The notes: generated from the sequence alone by a model not told the origin. A stretch of DNA of 64,000 nt from Flavobacterium luteum (GCF_008806775.1 NZ_WAEM01000002.1:62001-126000); one strand, 5' to 3'; positions 16,932-27,106 are shown, counted from the stretch's first letter. Translations and numbers: made by a program.

Positions 16932-18059
16932 ATGATTAAGAAGTTCCTTTTTTTTATTTCATTTTTTGTGATTGTTAATGGGTATTCCCAGTTAACACCT
17001 ATAACAAAAAACACAAGAGTTAGCGTTCTAACTGTGGGTACAGCAGATGAATCGCATTCCTTATACGGTCACACTGCCTTAAGAATTAAAGATACTACTA
17101 CCGATTTTGATTTTATTTACAATTACGGAATGTTTGATTTTCAGACTGAAAATTTTGTTTTGAAATTTGTTAAAGGTGATATGCAATATTTCGCAGCGGC
17201 TTACCCTTATTCTGATTTTGAATACAGTTATCGCATTGAGAACCGATCCATTTTTGAACAAGTTTTAAATCTTTCGTTAGAAGAAAAACAAAAATTATTT
17301 CAGAAATTGGGCGCTTCTTTAAATCCAGACTCTAAATATTATACTTATAAATTTATTGATAGAAACTGCACCACTAAAATTGTGGATGTTTTAAATGAAG
17401 TATTACAAAACCAACCCATTGTAAAAAAAAATATTGATACCAGTAGTTACAGAGATGTTTTGTATCCGTATGCAAAAGATCATTTTTATCAAAAACTAGG
17501 CATTAATATTATTTTTGGAAGCAAAGTAGATCAACAAGCCACAAAAATTTTCTTGCCTTTTGATTTATACGAAAATCTTAAATATACAACTTACAGAGGT
17601 AAACCTTTAGTAACGGAATCAAAAACGTTATTTAAGGCGAATAGAGTAAGACCTCCTTTTTCTATTTTAGACAGTATGTATTCACTAATTGGAATACTTA
17701 TATTGTTTGCTATTTTATACAGAAAAAAATGCACCCTATTCTTTTTTGGATTTTTAGGTATATTAGGATTATTTTTTATTTGGGCGGGATTTTATTCTTT
17801 CCATGAAGAACTTTTGTGGAATTATAATGTATTGCTTTTTAATCCGTTGTATTTATTTTTAATTTACTTTATTGTAAAAAACAATACAAAATGGTCTAAA
17901 ATTACTGGGATTTTGTGCATAGCCCTTTTAGTAATTTACCTACTTTATATACTGAAAAAAGCACATTTACTTGTGGTTTTACCAATCATAATGACTTCTG
18001 GTTTTTTGCTTATAAAACTTATTTGGAATAAAAGCAATTTATTGTCCGCGGTAAAATAA
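16932..18059 (+). CDS. DUF4105 / Lnb N-terminal periplasmic domain membrane protein
   Basis: A 375-residue protein with a signal peptide (cleavage near GYSQ), an exported domain to about residue 235, and four or more transmembrane segments at the C-terminus. The exported part matches DUF4105, now called the Lnb N-terminal periplasmic domain. It contains a conserved histidine in SLYGHTALRI (H47) and a conserved cysteine in FIDRNCTTK (C146), an arrangement that suggests a papain-like or NlpC-like hydrolase. Substrate and reaction are unknown. It shares an operon with the PorV/PorQ-like gene. Its last 21 bases overlap the 3' end of the convergent sugar transferase gene. Confidence 0.85.
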   Translation: MIKKFLFFISFFVIVNGYSQLTPITKNTRVSVLTVGTADESHSLYGHTALRIKDTTTDFDFIYNYGMFDFQTENFVLKFVKGDMQYFAAAYPYSDFEYSYRIENRSIFEQVLNLSLEEKQKLFQKLGASLNPDSKYYTYKFIDRNCTTKIVDVLNEVLQNQPIVKKNIDTSSYRDVLYPYAKDHFYQKLGINIIFGSKVDQQATKIFLPFDLYENLKYTTYRGKPLVTESKTLFKANRVRPPFSILDSMYSLIGILILFAILYRKKCTLFFFGFLGILGLFFIWAGFYSFHEELLWNYNVLLFNPLYLFLIYFIVKNNTKWSKITGILCIALLVIYLLYILKKAHLLVVLPIIMTSGFLLIKLIWNKSNLLSAVK

Positions 18060-19436
18060 AATGGTACTCATGGTTTTAAAAACAATATTGATATCTAAAA
18101 AAATACTTCTGTGTTTTATATAATATAAATCGTACTGTAATTTTATCAAACTATCATCAATAGTTTCTCCATAAGAATAATTTACCTGAGCCCAACCTGT
18201 TAAGCCTGGTTTTATAACGTGTCTTGTTTCATAGAAAGGCATTACATTAGCGATTTCTGTTACAAATATAGGTCGTTCAGGTCGAGGTCCAATAACAGCC
18301 ATTTCTCCTTTTAATATATTTATAAACTGTGGAAATTCGTCTATTCTGGATTTCCTTAAAAACTTTCCAAATGGTGTAGCTCTAAAATCATTTATCGTTG
18401 CAAAAACGGCACCATTGGATTCTGAATTCACTTTCATTGTTCTAAATTTTAGAATCTTAAAAATTTTACCATTTTTTCCCACTCGGTCTTGTGTATAGAA
18501 CAGCTCCCCTCTATTTCCAATAGAATTCCCTAATAAAATAAATGGTGTTAATACAATTCCAATCAACAAACCAATTAGGGAAATTATAGTTTCTAAAATT
18601 CGTACAACCAATAAATAGAGATGATTTTGATTGCTTCTGCTAAATGGGAAAAACCTGTAAAAATCTCTTGCTACATATTGAACTGGGATTCGTTGTGTAA
18701 TGCTTTCATAGACTTGTGTATATTCTCTTATGATATAACCATTCTCTAATAAATGTATTAATTGATTGTAAAGATTTATAGTTATGCCATCTGTTTTTTG
18801 AGATGCAATTACAACTTCTGAAACTGAATTTTCTATTACAAATTGTTCTAATTTTTCGACATTAATAATCTTTATAAAATCATTCTTATTATTTTTATTG
18901 TCATTAGTACTGTCAGAATTGATATATCCCATGACTTTATAATGAGGGTCAGCATTTTCTAAGCCTAAGACAAGCTCCTTTAACTGGACTTTATCGCAAA
19001 TTAAAATTACTTTTTTTGTGAATCGATTAGAAGCTAAAAACCTTACATAAAACATTCTCCATAAAAACAAAGAAAGGAATATGGCCACATAAAAAATTAC
19101 TATTTGAATTCTGTTTGTTGGCAAAACTGGAGTATATATTGGAGTAAGTAAATAAACTAAAACTGTAGTAGATGCAGTCAAAACAATACTTTTAATTACT
19201 TGAAATTGATTACTCGCAACTTGTAAATTATACATTTCAAATACGGTTCCAAATATATTCAGATAAATCCCTAAAACAATTGTCCAGAAATAATTTGTTT
19301 TAGCAATTTTGAAATAATTAAAATTAAAAACCATGCTAACAAAATACAAGGCAAGCATCACAGAAAGCACATCAAAAACTCTCAATAACACTTTTCGTTC
19401 TGAAATTTCAAAATGTATTTTTTTATTGATTACCAT
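18039..19436 (-). CDS. Exopolysaccharide polyprenyl glycosylphosphotransferase (WcaJ/WbaP-like)
   Basis: A 465-residue inner-membrane enzyme that starts glycan assembly by moving a sugar-1-phosphate onto undecaprenyl phosphate. The N-terminal half has four transmembrane segments and a CoA-binding-like Rossmann region. A fifth hydrophobic segment at about 280-305 leads into the bacterial sugar transferase domain, with FRTMKVNSES, RKSRIDEFPQ and MAVIGPRPERP motifs. It is the last gene of the nine-gene leftward glycan cluster, separated from the previous gene by 55 bases. The specific sugar cannot be read from sequence. Confidence 0.92.
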   Translation of the reverse strand: MVINKKIHFEISERKVLLRVFDVLSVMLALYFVSMVFNFNYFKIAKTNYFWTIVLGIYLNIFGTVFEMYNLQVASNQFQVIKSIVLTASTTVLVYLLTPIYTPVLPTNRIQIVIFYVAIFLSLFLWRMFYVRFLASNRFTKKVILICDKVQLKELVLGLENADPHYKVMGYINSDSTNDNKNNKNDFIKIINVEKLEQFVIENSVSEVVIASQKTDGITINLYNQLIHLLENGYIIREYTQVYESITQRIPVQYVARDFYRFFPFSRSNQNHLYLLVVRILETIISLIGLLIGIVLTPFILLGNSIGNRGELFYTQDRVGKNGKIFKILKFRTMKVNSESNGAVFATINDFRATPFGKFLRKSRIDEFPQFINILKGEMAVIGPRPERPIFVTEIANVMPFYETRHVIKPGLTGWAQVNYSYGETIDDSLIKLQYDLYYIKHRSIFLDINIVFKTMSTILFYRGQ

Positions 19437-19491
19437 TTAAATTTTAAAAAATTGTTATTGTACAAATGTATATAAAGTTGTTACATTAAAA

Positions 19492-20505
19492 TCAAGAAAG
19501 TACTTGTAACCATTTATTTTTGACTAAATTCCAATCGAATTGTTGTACTAAATTGTGAGCATTAACGACCAATTTGTTTCTTAATTGATGATTATTAATG
19601 AGTTCTTTTATAGCCTCTGCCATTGCATGAATATCATTATCGGCAACAAGCAAAGCCGTCTCTTTATCTTTTAATAAAAAGGGTATGCCTCCAACATTTG
19701 TAGATATAACTGACAAACCCAAAGCCATGGCCTCAATTACACTAATAGGAGTATTATCAAAATGAGTTGTATTCAAAAAAATGTCGTATTGCTCCGAATA
19801 TTTAACCCACTTTATTTTTGATAATTTCCCTGCAAATTCTACGTTTAAATTTTTAAGCTTTGCTATTTTTTTAAGCTTTGGTTTCATTCCATCTTTATCT
19901 GGACCAACCATGCACAACTTTGCATTTGGGAATTCTCTTTTTATTTCAGCTAATACACTTAACGCCATTTCCGGATTATAAATTGAATGTAATGACCTGA
20001 CCCAAAGTAGATTTGGTTCGCAGCTATTCCTTTCCTTAAAAGTGTAATTTTGAATTTCAACAGTATTTGGAATGCAAATTAATTCTGCATATCCTCTATT
20101 TTTAAATGCTTCAAACAAATATTCAGAAGGCGCAATATTCTTATAAGCATATTTAAAAATCATTTTACTTAAGATTGGGCTTTTAATAAGTCTATTGGGT
20201 AAATCTCCACCATGAAGTTTCGGAATGTATTTTATGTGATAGAACCTGCACAATTGACTTATTATAAAAGCATACCAAAAATTATACGTACTGTAGGTAT
20301 CGATTAAGACATAATCTACTTTATTTCTATATTGAATAGTTCTGAAAATCATTTCAGAAAGTCGTAAAACTTTATTTTGTTTTGACGAAGCATATATTAA
20401 TTCATAACCCTCCTTTTCTAGTAGTACCCCTAGAGTTTCAATTGAAGTTACTGTTGAATTATGCCCGGAAAGTTTATTCCCTATGTACAAGAGGCTTTTC
20501 CTCAT
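19492..20505 (-). CDS. Glycosyltransferase family 4
   Basis: A 337-residue GT-B enzyme. The donor-binding C-terminal domain carries the retaining GT4 motif HFDNTPISVIEAMALGLSV (EX7E region) followed by GGIPFL. The N-terminal acceptor domain contains HGGDLPNRL. No signal peptide or membrane segment is present, so it acts on the cytosolic face of the inner membrane. Its start overlaps the ligase gene by 32 bases, so the two are translationally linked. The sugar and acceptor are unknown. Confidence 0.9.
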   Translation of the reverse strand: MRKSLLYIGNKLSGHNSTVTSIETLGVLLEKEGYELIYASSKQNKVLRLSEMIFRTIQYRNKVDYVLIDTYSTYNFWYAFIISQLCRFYHIKYIPKLHGGDLPNRLIKSPILSKMIFKYAYKNIAPSEYLFEAFKNRGYAELICIPNTVEIQNYTFKERNSCEPNLLWVRSLHSIYNPEMALSVLAEIKREFPNAKLCMVGPDKDGMKPKLKKIAKLKNLNVEFAGKLSKIKWVKYSEQYDIFLNTTHFDNTPISVIEAMALGLSVISTNVGGIPFLLKDKETALLVADNDIHAMAEAIKELINNHQLRNKLVVNAHNLVQQFDWNLVKNKWLQVLS

Positions 20506-21820
20506 TGATAACTACTTTTAAAAGTGATAATGAATATATAAATGCAGGAGCGGCCATTCGCATGGCTGCATGATTTATAGTTAAAATCCAAAAAACAATA
20601 AAACATACCAAATAAATATTATGTTTATTATCCAAATATAAAAATAAAGGAGTTATTAGAAGAATAATCAAGCATAAAATACCTAATGATCCGTGTTCGG
20701 CTAACATCCTAGTGATTTCATTATGAGTTGCAATAAAAACTCCTGTTCTTTGCTGCCTTGTTTCTGCAGTTTTCCCTACTCCAACTCCAAAAATCGGATG
20801 TTCTAAAAAAGTTTTAATTTCTTCTGCTGCTAATTGTCCTCTTCCTGTAAATTGATCTTCTTTTACCCTTCCTCTAGCATCTTCATTAGCATACCTTTTT
20901 TCAATTAATCCCCCTGTTTGATTTGAAGTATAAAGCCAAGTAGCAATTAAGACCGTGGAAATTGTTATTAAAGCAAAATTCATTTTAATTCTAGCTTTGG
21001 AATTGATTTTAAAATAAGTTAATAATATTAAAATTATTACCATAATAAAGCTAGTCATCATTCCTCCTCGAGAAAAAGTAACTAAGCCTCTGTAGGTAAT
21101 ATTAAAAGCTATAATAAAATTAATAAGGAATAATACTTTGGAATGGGAATAATATATTAATCTAGAAACGAAAACAAACATGCCTAAGCCTAATATTGTA
21201 GCCACTTGGTTTGGTCCAAATCCTCCTGAAGTGGTATAATTTGATCCCGTTCCTGTAATCACTTCTCTAACACTCGGAGTAAATAATGCTAAATATACAG
21301 TTGTTGAAATTATTGGTAATCCAATCAAGAATAGGATTTCATTAATTTGTTTAAATGTAACTTGCCTAAGATAACAATATAATGAACAAATTCCGAGACA
21401 AATAGGTCCAGAAGTATTAAATGAAACTCTATTTTGTAAATCATTTGTATACTTTAATGAATAGGTTGCAATAAAAACACCTGGAAATAATAACAGTAAA
21501 AAAATCCAATAGGCTGCCGCATTTTTTGAAATTCCCTTATAATAGAACCCAATAAACATTAAAAGTACAACGCTATACTTAGAAAATTCATAAACAGGAT
21601 TACCCCCTGTCATCCTCAAAATCGCCTCACTACCAACAATATAAGCTGCTGCATATAATACTTCGTTGTTTTTATTTTGCGAATTTATTACATAAAAAAT
21701 ACTAGCCAATATAATTAACGCTCCATATACCCTAGAAAGAGATGGAAAATAATATATTGCAACACCAATGACCACGTGCAAAAAAATAAAGAACAAATAT
21801 CTCTTTTCTGATTCTTGCAT
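20474..21820 (-). CDS. O-antigen ligase / polymerase family protein (Wzy/WaaL-like)
   Basis: A 448-residue integral membrane protein with about 10-12 predicted transmembrane segments. A large periplasmic loop near residues 310-370 contains the motif HPIFGVGVGKTAETRQQRTG and then ATHNEITRMLAEHG, as in the Wzy_C/WaaL domain. It either polymerises repeat units or ligates a finished glycan to a lipid or protein acceptor in the periplasm. Sequence alone does not separate the two. It is in the middle of the glycan operon, 1 base from the upstream GT4 and overlapping the downstream one. Confidence 0.88.
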   Translation of the reverse strand: MQESEKRYLFFIFLHVVIGVAIYYFPSLSRVYGALIILASIFYVINSQNKNNEVLYAAAYIVGSEAILRMTGGNPVYEFSKYSVVLLMFIGFYYKGISKNAAAYWIFLLLLFPGVFIATYSLKYTNDLQNRVSFNTSGPICLGICSLYCYLRQVTFKQINEILFLIGLPIISTTVYLALFTPSVREVITGTGSNYTTSGGFGPNQVATILGLGMFVFVSRLIYYSHSKVLFLINFIIAFNITYRGLVTFSRGGMMTSFIMVIILILLTYFKINSKARIKMNFALITISTVLIATWLYTSNQTGGLIEKRYANEDARGRVKEDQFTGRGQLAAEEIKTFLEHPIFGVGVGKTAETRQQRTGVFIATHNEITRMLAEHGSLGILCLIILLITPLFLYLDNKHNIYLVCFIVFWILTINHAAMRMAAPAFIYSLSLLKVVINEEKPLVHRE

Positions 21821-21821
21821 T

Positions 21822-22895
21822 TTAAATTTCTTTTAACCATTTAAGATAATCATCTAATACTCCCTTTTCAGAATTATTTTTCATAATAGTATTAAAAAGT
21901 TCTTCGCCTAGTTTTTCTCGAATTGGCGGATTATCAATCAATAGAATAATTGAATTATAAAACAATTCAACGTTCTCAGAAGGCACTAGAAGTCCATTTT
22001 TTTTATCTTGGATAATTATTGGTATTTCTCCAACATTAGTAACAACTACTGCCTTTTTATATAATCCAAACTCTAATAAAACTAATGGTAAACCTTCTGA
22101 TCTTGAGGTCAGAATACCAATTTCTGATTGATTAATAATATTTACAATATCAGCTCTTGAACCATATAAAAACACACTGTCGTATAATTTATTTGAAAAA
22201 ATTGAGTTTTTTAATTCTCTTGAGTATTCGTCTTCAAAATCTTTCCCTACTAAATGAAAAGTCCATTCAGGATAATTTATTTTAAGTTTTTTTGCAACTT
22301 CAATAAGCAAAAGATGATTTTTCTGATGTCTTAAATTAGCTAAACAGACAATTCTTTTTCCAGAATTTCCTTTTAAAACCGTTTCAGATTTTACATCTAT
22401 TTCTTTACTAGTGAAATTAGGAAGATAAATAACATTTTTACAATTCAACTCCCTTACTGCCCAATTTTTTAATTGATAATTAACCACTATAATTCCTTTA
22501 AATAAAAATGAAGCTATTTTTAATGGAATCCATTTTTGAGAACTTAAAAATTCACTCAATCCATTATGGTCATGCCAAACAATTTGAATTTTCGGATAAA
22601 TTAACTTCACTAAAACAGCAATAAAATAAGAACTACTATGAGGTTGAAGCATTTCAATGCTATTTTCTTCACAATACATTTTTAATTTTAAAACTGCTTT
22701 CCAATCAAGTGTCTTTTTTTTATTTAAAAAAAGATAATTCACTTTCTGTTCAATCTTACTTTTCAAATTACCTTCCTTCCTAGTGACCACTAATCCAGAA
22801 AAACTAATTTTACCAGCCAATGCATTTGCATAATTAACAGCCATCCGTTCAGCACCACCAACTTCAAGTGAATCAATAATTTGAACAATTCTCAT
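21822..22895 (-). CDS. Glycosyltransferase family 4
   Basis: A 357-residue GT4 enzyme. The N-terminus DSLEVGGAERMAVNYANAL is the classical acceptor-domain opening of this family, and SEGLPLVLLEFGLYKKAVVVTNVGEIP is the donor-site EX7E region. It has no membrane segments. Its first codons overlap the end of the preceding glycosyltransferase (ATGA-type, 4 bases), and the ligase start lies 1 base beyond its stop, so translation is tightly coupled across three genes. Substrate is unknown. Confidence 0.92.
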   Translation of the reverse strand: MRIVQIIDSLEVGGAERMAVNYANALAGKISFSGLVVTRKEGNLKSKIEQKVNYLFLNKKKTLDWKAVLKLKMYCEENSIEMLQPHSSSYFIAVLVKLIYPKIQIVWHDHNGLSEFLSSQKWIPLKIASFLFKGIIVVNYQLKNWAVRELNCKNVIYLPNFTSKEIDVKSETVLKGNSGKRIVCLANLRHQKNHLLLIEVAKKLKINYPEWTFHLVGKDFEDEYSRELKNSIFSNKLYDSVFLYGSRADIVNIINQSEIGILTSRSEGLPLVLLEFGLYKKAVVVTNVGEIPIIIQDKKNGLLVPSENVELFYNSIILLIDNPPIREKLGEELFNTIMKNNSEKGVLDDYLKWLKEI

Positions 22896-24010
22896 GGACT
22901 TAATAATTCTTTAATTTCATTTTCAAACAAATCTAATGTATATTTTCTAGACCAAAGAATTGATTTTATAACTTTATCATTATACAATTCCTGATTACTA
23001 ATAATTATCCTAATTTGATCAACATCGAAACTAAGATTCATTTGTAAAAACAACCCTCTATCGCCTCCATCGAGCATATAAGGAAGACATGAAACACTTG
23101 TAGTTATAGGCAAACAGCCCCAAAACATAGCTTCTGCTACCACTTTTGGCCAGCCTTCACTAATTGATGGCAAGAGTAAAAAATGATTTTCTTTATAGGC
23201 CTCTCTTACTACAAATTCCGTTTGATTTCCGTTAAATTTTACTATGTCGTTAAGATGATTTAATTCACAATATTTTATTAGATTTTCTCTTTCTTTACCC
23301 TCTCCATACATTTTTAATTCAACATTAAATCCAAGTTGAGCTAACTTTTCAACAATTTGAATTGAATATAATGGCCTTTTGCCTTTAGAAAGACTGCCTA
23401 CAAACAAAAAATGTATTGTATTTTTTAAAATTCTTGGCTGTATATTAATTTTTTCTTTTTCATGATACGTAGCGGTAAAAAAAGGTTTTACATTTTTTGA
23501 ATTTCCTTTCCATTCTCCATAAACTAAAGCTTGCATATTTTTAGTAAGAATGGTATTATTGAGAATCCATTTTTGAATACGATAGGTCAATGGTTGTGCT
23601 GATTTTGGGTCCCAATTACCCGCGTATTTAGCAGTTTTAGGTTTGTTAGGAAAAAGTATTTGAATGAAACAACCCAACAAACCAATATTTCCAGGACAAC
23701 GCAAATGAATATGATCCGCATTTTGCATTGCTTTATATATTTTCCAAGAGGTTTTAGGTGTATGTATAATAGATTTTAAAATAGATTTTATACTTAACAA
23801 ATTCATCTCAGGAATAGGAACAAATTGAATCGATTTATGTTCATATTTACTATGAATTGCAGTGTTTTTTCCAAAATCTAGTGGAGCAACGATACTAACT
23901 TTATCTGCATATTTAATCCAAACATTCATTTCTCGCACATAAGGAGCGTATCCGTAAAAGGAATTATCTACTTGAATATGTTCTACATGTGTAATAATTG
24001 CAAATCTCAT
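22892..24010 (-). CDS. Glycosyltransferase family 4
   Basis: A 372-residue GT4 enzyme. The donor-binding motif is SISEGWPKVVAEAMFWGCLPI followed by a CLPYML loop. The acceptor domain contains HLRCPGNIGLLG. The final residues resemble a short helix (IKELLSP) with no anchor. It overlaps its neighbours at both ends by 4 bases and is the second of three consecutive GT4 enzymes in the cluster. The three differ strongly in sequence, so they probably add different sugars rather than being duplicates. Confidence 0.92.
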   Translation of the reverse strand: MRFAIITHVEHIQVDNSFYGYAPYVREMNVWIKYADKVSIVAPLDFGKNTAIHSKYEHKSIQFVPIPEMNLLSIKSILKSIIHTPKTSWKIYKAMQNADHIHLRCPGNIGLLGCFIQILFPNKPKTAKYAGNWDPKSAQPLTYRIQKWILNNTILTKNMQALVYGEWKGNSKNVKPFFTATYHEKEKINIQPRILKNTIHFLFVGSLSKGKRPLYSIQIVEKLAQLGFNVELKMYGEGKERENLIKYCELNHLNDIVKFNGNQTEFVVREAYKENHFLLLPSISEGWPKVVAEAMFWGCLPITTSVSCLPYMLDGGDRGLFLQMNLSFDVDQIRIIISNQELYNDKVIKSILWSRKYTLDLFENEIKELLSP

Positions 24011-25104
24011 TCGATAATTTGTTTTAAATCTCTACAGTAATTTGAAATTGTAAATTGATTTAAAAAAGTCATCCTCGCATTAAAACTCATTTGTTGATTA
24101 TCGCTAAAACTAGTATTAATAGTATTGAAAAGTGCAACAATCGATTCAATATTGGGCTCAAACTTATAACAATCTTTACCATCTTCAAGATAATCGGCTA
24201 AACCCGTTGAATTGGATAGTAGCAATGGGGTCTGATTCATGATAGATTCAAGACCAACAGTGGGCAAATTATCCGACTTTGATGGTATTATTGTAAAATG
24301 ACTTTTATTCAAATAATCATCAATTTTATTGTACTCTAATTGTCCGAAAAACTGAATTGATTTGTTGTTTTTTGCTAATTCCCTAATTGTATTTTCTTGA
24401 TTACCCGAACCCGCAATTTGTAAAAAAAATTTTGATTCAGGTGAGTTTATTTTGAAAATATTAAAAGCTTTGATAAGAACATCTATCCCTTTACAAGTCT
24501 GAAATCTTCCTAAGTACGAAATTATTATTTTTTCGTTAGATAAATTTGATTTATTTTTAAATCTATCAATCATAGGATTAAGCAATACTATACCCTTTTT
24601 TATATTAAAAAAATGTTCCAACTCTTTTTTTGCTAATGCCGATGGGCAAAATATTTTATCACAAAAAAGGCTGTAAAACACTCTTTTTCTGAAAAATAAA
24701 AACTTTTGTTTTAAAGTAATTTTACCTAAATCATATAGGTTTGCACTAGTTAAAGTATGGTAATATTCGAAGGTTTTAACTTTTCCCAACGACAATACTT
24801 TTGAAACTAAAATAGTTATATTACTTCCAACGAAATGTCCGATGACGATATTGGGTTTGTATTTTAAATAGACTTTAATGAACCAAATAAAGTCTTTAAT
24901 TGATGTAGGCCTATTTTGAGTAGGCCAAGAACACACTATGACTTCACCTCCATTTTTCTCGATTACCTGTTCTTCAAAAAAATAAGGTTTATGGGAAATA
25001 AAAACAACTCTATATCCGTCGTTTGCAATATAATGTGCAAAATGATAACTCATTGCAGCAAATGATATTTCGCTATAATTATGAGCGATTACAATTGTTT
25101 TCAT
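24007..25104 (-). CDS. Glycosyltransferase family 4
   Basis: A 365-residue GT-B enzyme. The N-terminus MKTIVIAHNYSEISFAAMSYH and the donor-site segment IPSKSDNLPTVGLESIMNQTPLL, with the second glutamate of the EX7E motif, support family GT4. A weakly hydrophobic N-terminal strand is part of the fold, not a membrane anchor. It overlaps the next gene by 4 bases. Upstream a 139-base gap, slightly richer in GC, separates it from the methyltransferase and is the largest break in the operon. Confidence 0.9.
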   Translation of the reverse strand: MKTIVIAHNYSEISFAAMSYHFAHYIANDGYRVVFISHKPYFFEEQVIEKNGGEVIVCSWPTQNRPTSIKDFIWFIKVYLKYKPNIVIGHFVGSNITILVSKVLSLGKVKTFEYYHTLTSANLYDLGKITLKQKFLFFRKRVFYSLFCDKIFCPSALAKKELEHFFNIKKGIVLLNPMIDRFKNKSNLSNEKIIISYLGRFQTCKGIDVLIKAFNIFKINSPESKFFLQIAGSGNQENTIRELAKNNKSIQFFGQLEYNKIDDYLNKSHFTIIPSKSDNLPTVGLESIMNQTPLLLSNSTGLADYLEDGKDCYKFEPNIESIVALFNTINTSFSDNQQMSFNARMTFLNQFTISNYCRDLKQIIE

Positions 25105-25243
25105 ATGCTGATATTTATTGTTTTTTATTGGTCATATGTAATTGCTTTGCCAGTTCGAGCAAAGCTCTCGAGTCGCATATTGTCATTAGTGTTTAAAACC
25201 AATTTACGTTCATGCTCATTTCATTCCGCTTTACTAAATATTC

Positions 25244-26080
25244 TTATTTTTTTGTTGCTTCAAAATAAATTGTAGTACCTTGATATTTGTTAAAAAAAGA
25301 TTTTAATACATTTATATAAAACACAAAACTCGATACTTGTAAATATGGAAGTTTTTTCACGTTTACAATACAATTCTTAAATTGATGTATTTCAAAAATA
25401 TTTTTGATATTTTGTGGTGTAAAAAAATTCAAATGTATTGGTGGCAAATCTTGAAATATCTGGTCTTCTTCTCTATTTGGATAATTATAAATTTTATTAT
25501 AATTGGGAGTCGATAGAATAATTTTACCGTTCGTATTTAGTTTTTTATATGCTAATTCTAGAAATAATTTCAAATCCTGTAAATGCTCAATAACTTCCCA
25601 CATCATAATTACATCAAAATTTGATTCTATCTTTTCTATAACCGAAAAATCTCCGTTAATAGTATTCAAATTTAAAATTTTTGATTTTTCAAAAGCTTCT
25701 TTATCTAGTTCAACTCCAGTATATTTAATAGCATCATTATGATTTCGAATATAGGTACCTATGAATCCTACTCCGCTACCAATCTCTAAAACAGATTTAC
25801 ATTTACCATTTAGCACCGTTTTTTTTATCAGTCTAGATCGATTAAAACCTACTTTTATAGAATGACCATTCAAAATTTTATTAAACTCATCTTTTGAATG
25901 TCTTTCATAATGGCTATTTTCTTTATTGTATAGTTCATTATAAACATCTATGAATTCATGTTGAGAAAAAATTGATTTGCAAAATATCAATTTACAATTG
26001 ACACATTCAACTAAATTGTATTTCTTGTTTATGAGTTTAATTTCTCCTTCACATATTTTGCAGCAACTATATTCTTTCAT
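25244..26080 (-). CDS. Class I SAM-dependent methyltransferase with N-terminal zinc ribbon
   Basis: A 278-residue methyltransferase. The N-terminal 35 residues hold two CxxC pairs (CCKIC and CVNC), as in the putative zinc-binding domain of sugar C- or O-methyltransferases. The SAM-binding motif SVLEIGSGVGFIG starts near residue 93, with MMWEVIEHLQDL as motif II and STPNYNKI later. It probably methylates a nucleotide-linked or chain-end sugar in the glycan, which could cap the chain. It is 12 bases from the upstream GT2 and clearly part of the operon. Confidence 0.9.
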   Translation of the reverse strand: MKEYSCCKICEGEIKLINKKYNLVECVNCKLIFCKSIFSQHEFIDVYNELYNKENSHYERHSKDEFNKILNGHSIKVGFNRSRLIKKTVLNGKCKSVLEIGSGVGFIGTYIRNHNDAIKYTGVELDKEAFEKSKILNLNTINGDFSVIEKIESNFDVIMMWEVIEHLQDLKLFLELAYKKLNTNGKIILSTPNYNKIYNYPNREEDQIFQDLPPIHLNFFTPQNIKNIFEIHQFKNCIVNVKKLPYLQVSSFVFYINVLKSFFNKYQGTTIYFEATKK

Positions 26081-26092
26081 ATCTATTTTTAT

Positions 26093-27106
26093 CTAATCTT
26101 TTAGATAATTATACTTTTTGGGGTTATAAAAAAACAAACTTATCCAACCAAATGTTCTTCCTAATGCTTCAGTAAAGGCCTCTTTTCTTTTAGTAGTGGT
26201 AAATATATTACTAAATCGTATCATTATCAAAAGTAAGGTTATAGAATGCCATTTTAATCTAGCATTAAAATTTGGATGTGAATTTTTTACTCTCCATACA
26301 TACCATCCGTTTCTCACTACCATTTTACCATACAAGTATTGGTTAGGTCTTCCTGACGGATTATGAAAATGATACAATTGCACTTTTGTATTAATTACAT
26401 TTTTCCCAAACTTTAACGCCCTAATACTAAAATCTGCATCTTCATACAAACCATATCCTTCAAAATAAGTAGAGAAACGAATGCCATCAAAAACTTTTTT
26501 TCTGAAAGCAAATGACATCCCTATAAGTAAATCTACTTCATAAATTTTATTATTCAAGGGAAATCCACAAGTTTTACCATGAGAAAAATCAGGCATTCTT
26601 CCTGGGCCTAGATTGGATTGTAAACCTAAATAATTACGAACAACATTGCGTTGCCCCTCTATCGCAAAGTAACCATCTATTAAATTATAATGCTTTAAAT
26701 TATATTTTTTATTTGGCTCTACTAAACTCCAATTATTTTCATTAATTGCAACACCACCAACACCGGAAATAGAATTATCATCAATGAATGTCTTTATTAA
26801 TTCTTCGAAATAATTAGGCAATAATTCAGTGTCATCATCAAGAAAAGAAATAACACTACTGTTTTTTGATGCATTTTCTATTCCAAAATTTCTTTGCTTG
26901 GTTAAACCTCTTTCTTCTGCTGAAACCAAAAAATATTTCAAATTTTTAAATGTATTTTCTTCTAATAACTGTTGAGTTTCATGATTTACAGAGCCATCAA
27001 TGACTAAAATTTCATTGGGATACAATGTTTGCTTCTGAATCGATTGCAGTAATTGAAGCAAAGGCTTAGCACGCATATAAGTGCAAATTATTAATGTAAA
27101 ATTCAT
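26093..27106 (-). CDS. Glycosyltransferase family 2
   Basis: A 337-residue GT-A fold inverting glycosyltransferase. The N-terminus NFTLIICTYMRAKPLL, the metal-binding FLDDDTELL near residue 95 and the acceptor-side motif GLYEDADFSIRALKFG all match GT2 rhamnosyl or mannosyl transferase-like enzymes. The last 70 residues hold an amphipathic helix that may touch the membrane. Its start overlaps the stop of the upstream GT2 (TAATG), showing translational coupling. Donor sugar is unknown. Confidence 0.92.
   Translation of the reverse strand: MNFTLIICTYMRAKPLLQLLQSIQKQTLYPNEILVIDGSVNHETQQLLEENTFKNLKYFLVSAEERGLTKQRNFGIENASKNSSVISFLDDDTELLPNYFEELIKTFIDDNSISGVGGVAINENNWSLVEPNKKYNLKHYNLIDGYFAIEGQRNVVRNYLGLQSNLGPGRMPDFSHGKTCGFPLNNKIYEVDLLIGMSFAFRKKVFDGIRFSTYFEGYGLYEDADFSIRALKFGKNVINTKVQLYHFHNPSGRPNQYLYGKMVVRNGWYVWRVKNSHPNFNARLKWHSITLLLIMIRFSNIFTTTKRKEAFTEALGRTFGWISLFFYNPKKYNYLKD

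Noticed and set aside
25105..25243. A 31-codon open stretch and a small GAGC/GCTC hairpin in the gap between methyltransferase and GT4
   Set aside because: A stretch this short is expected by chance in such a gap, has no start, and the hairpin has no T-run. Treated as a spacer, unlike the 49-codon remnant at 14762-14911.
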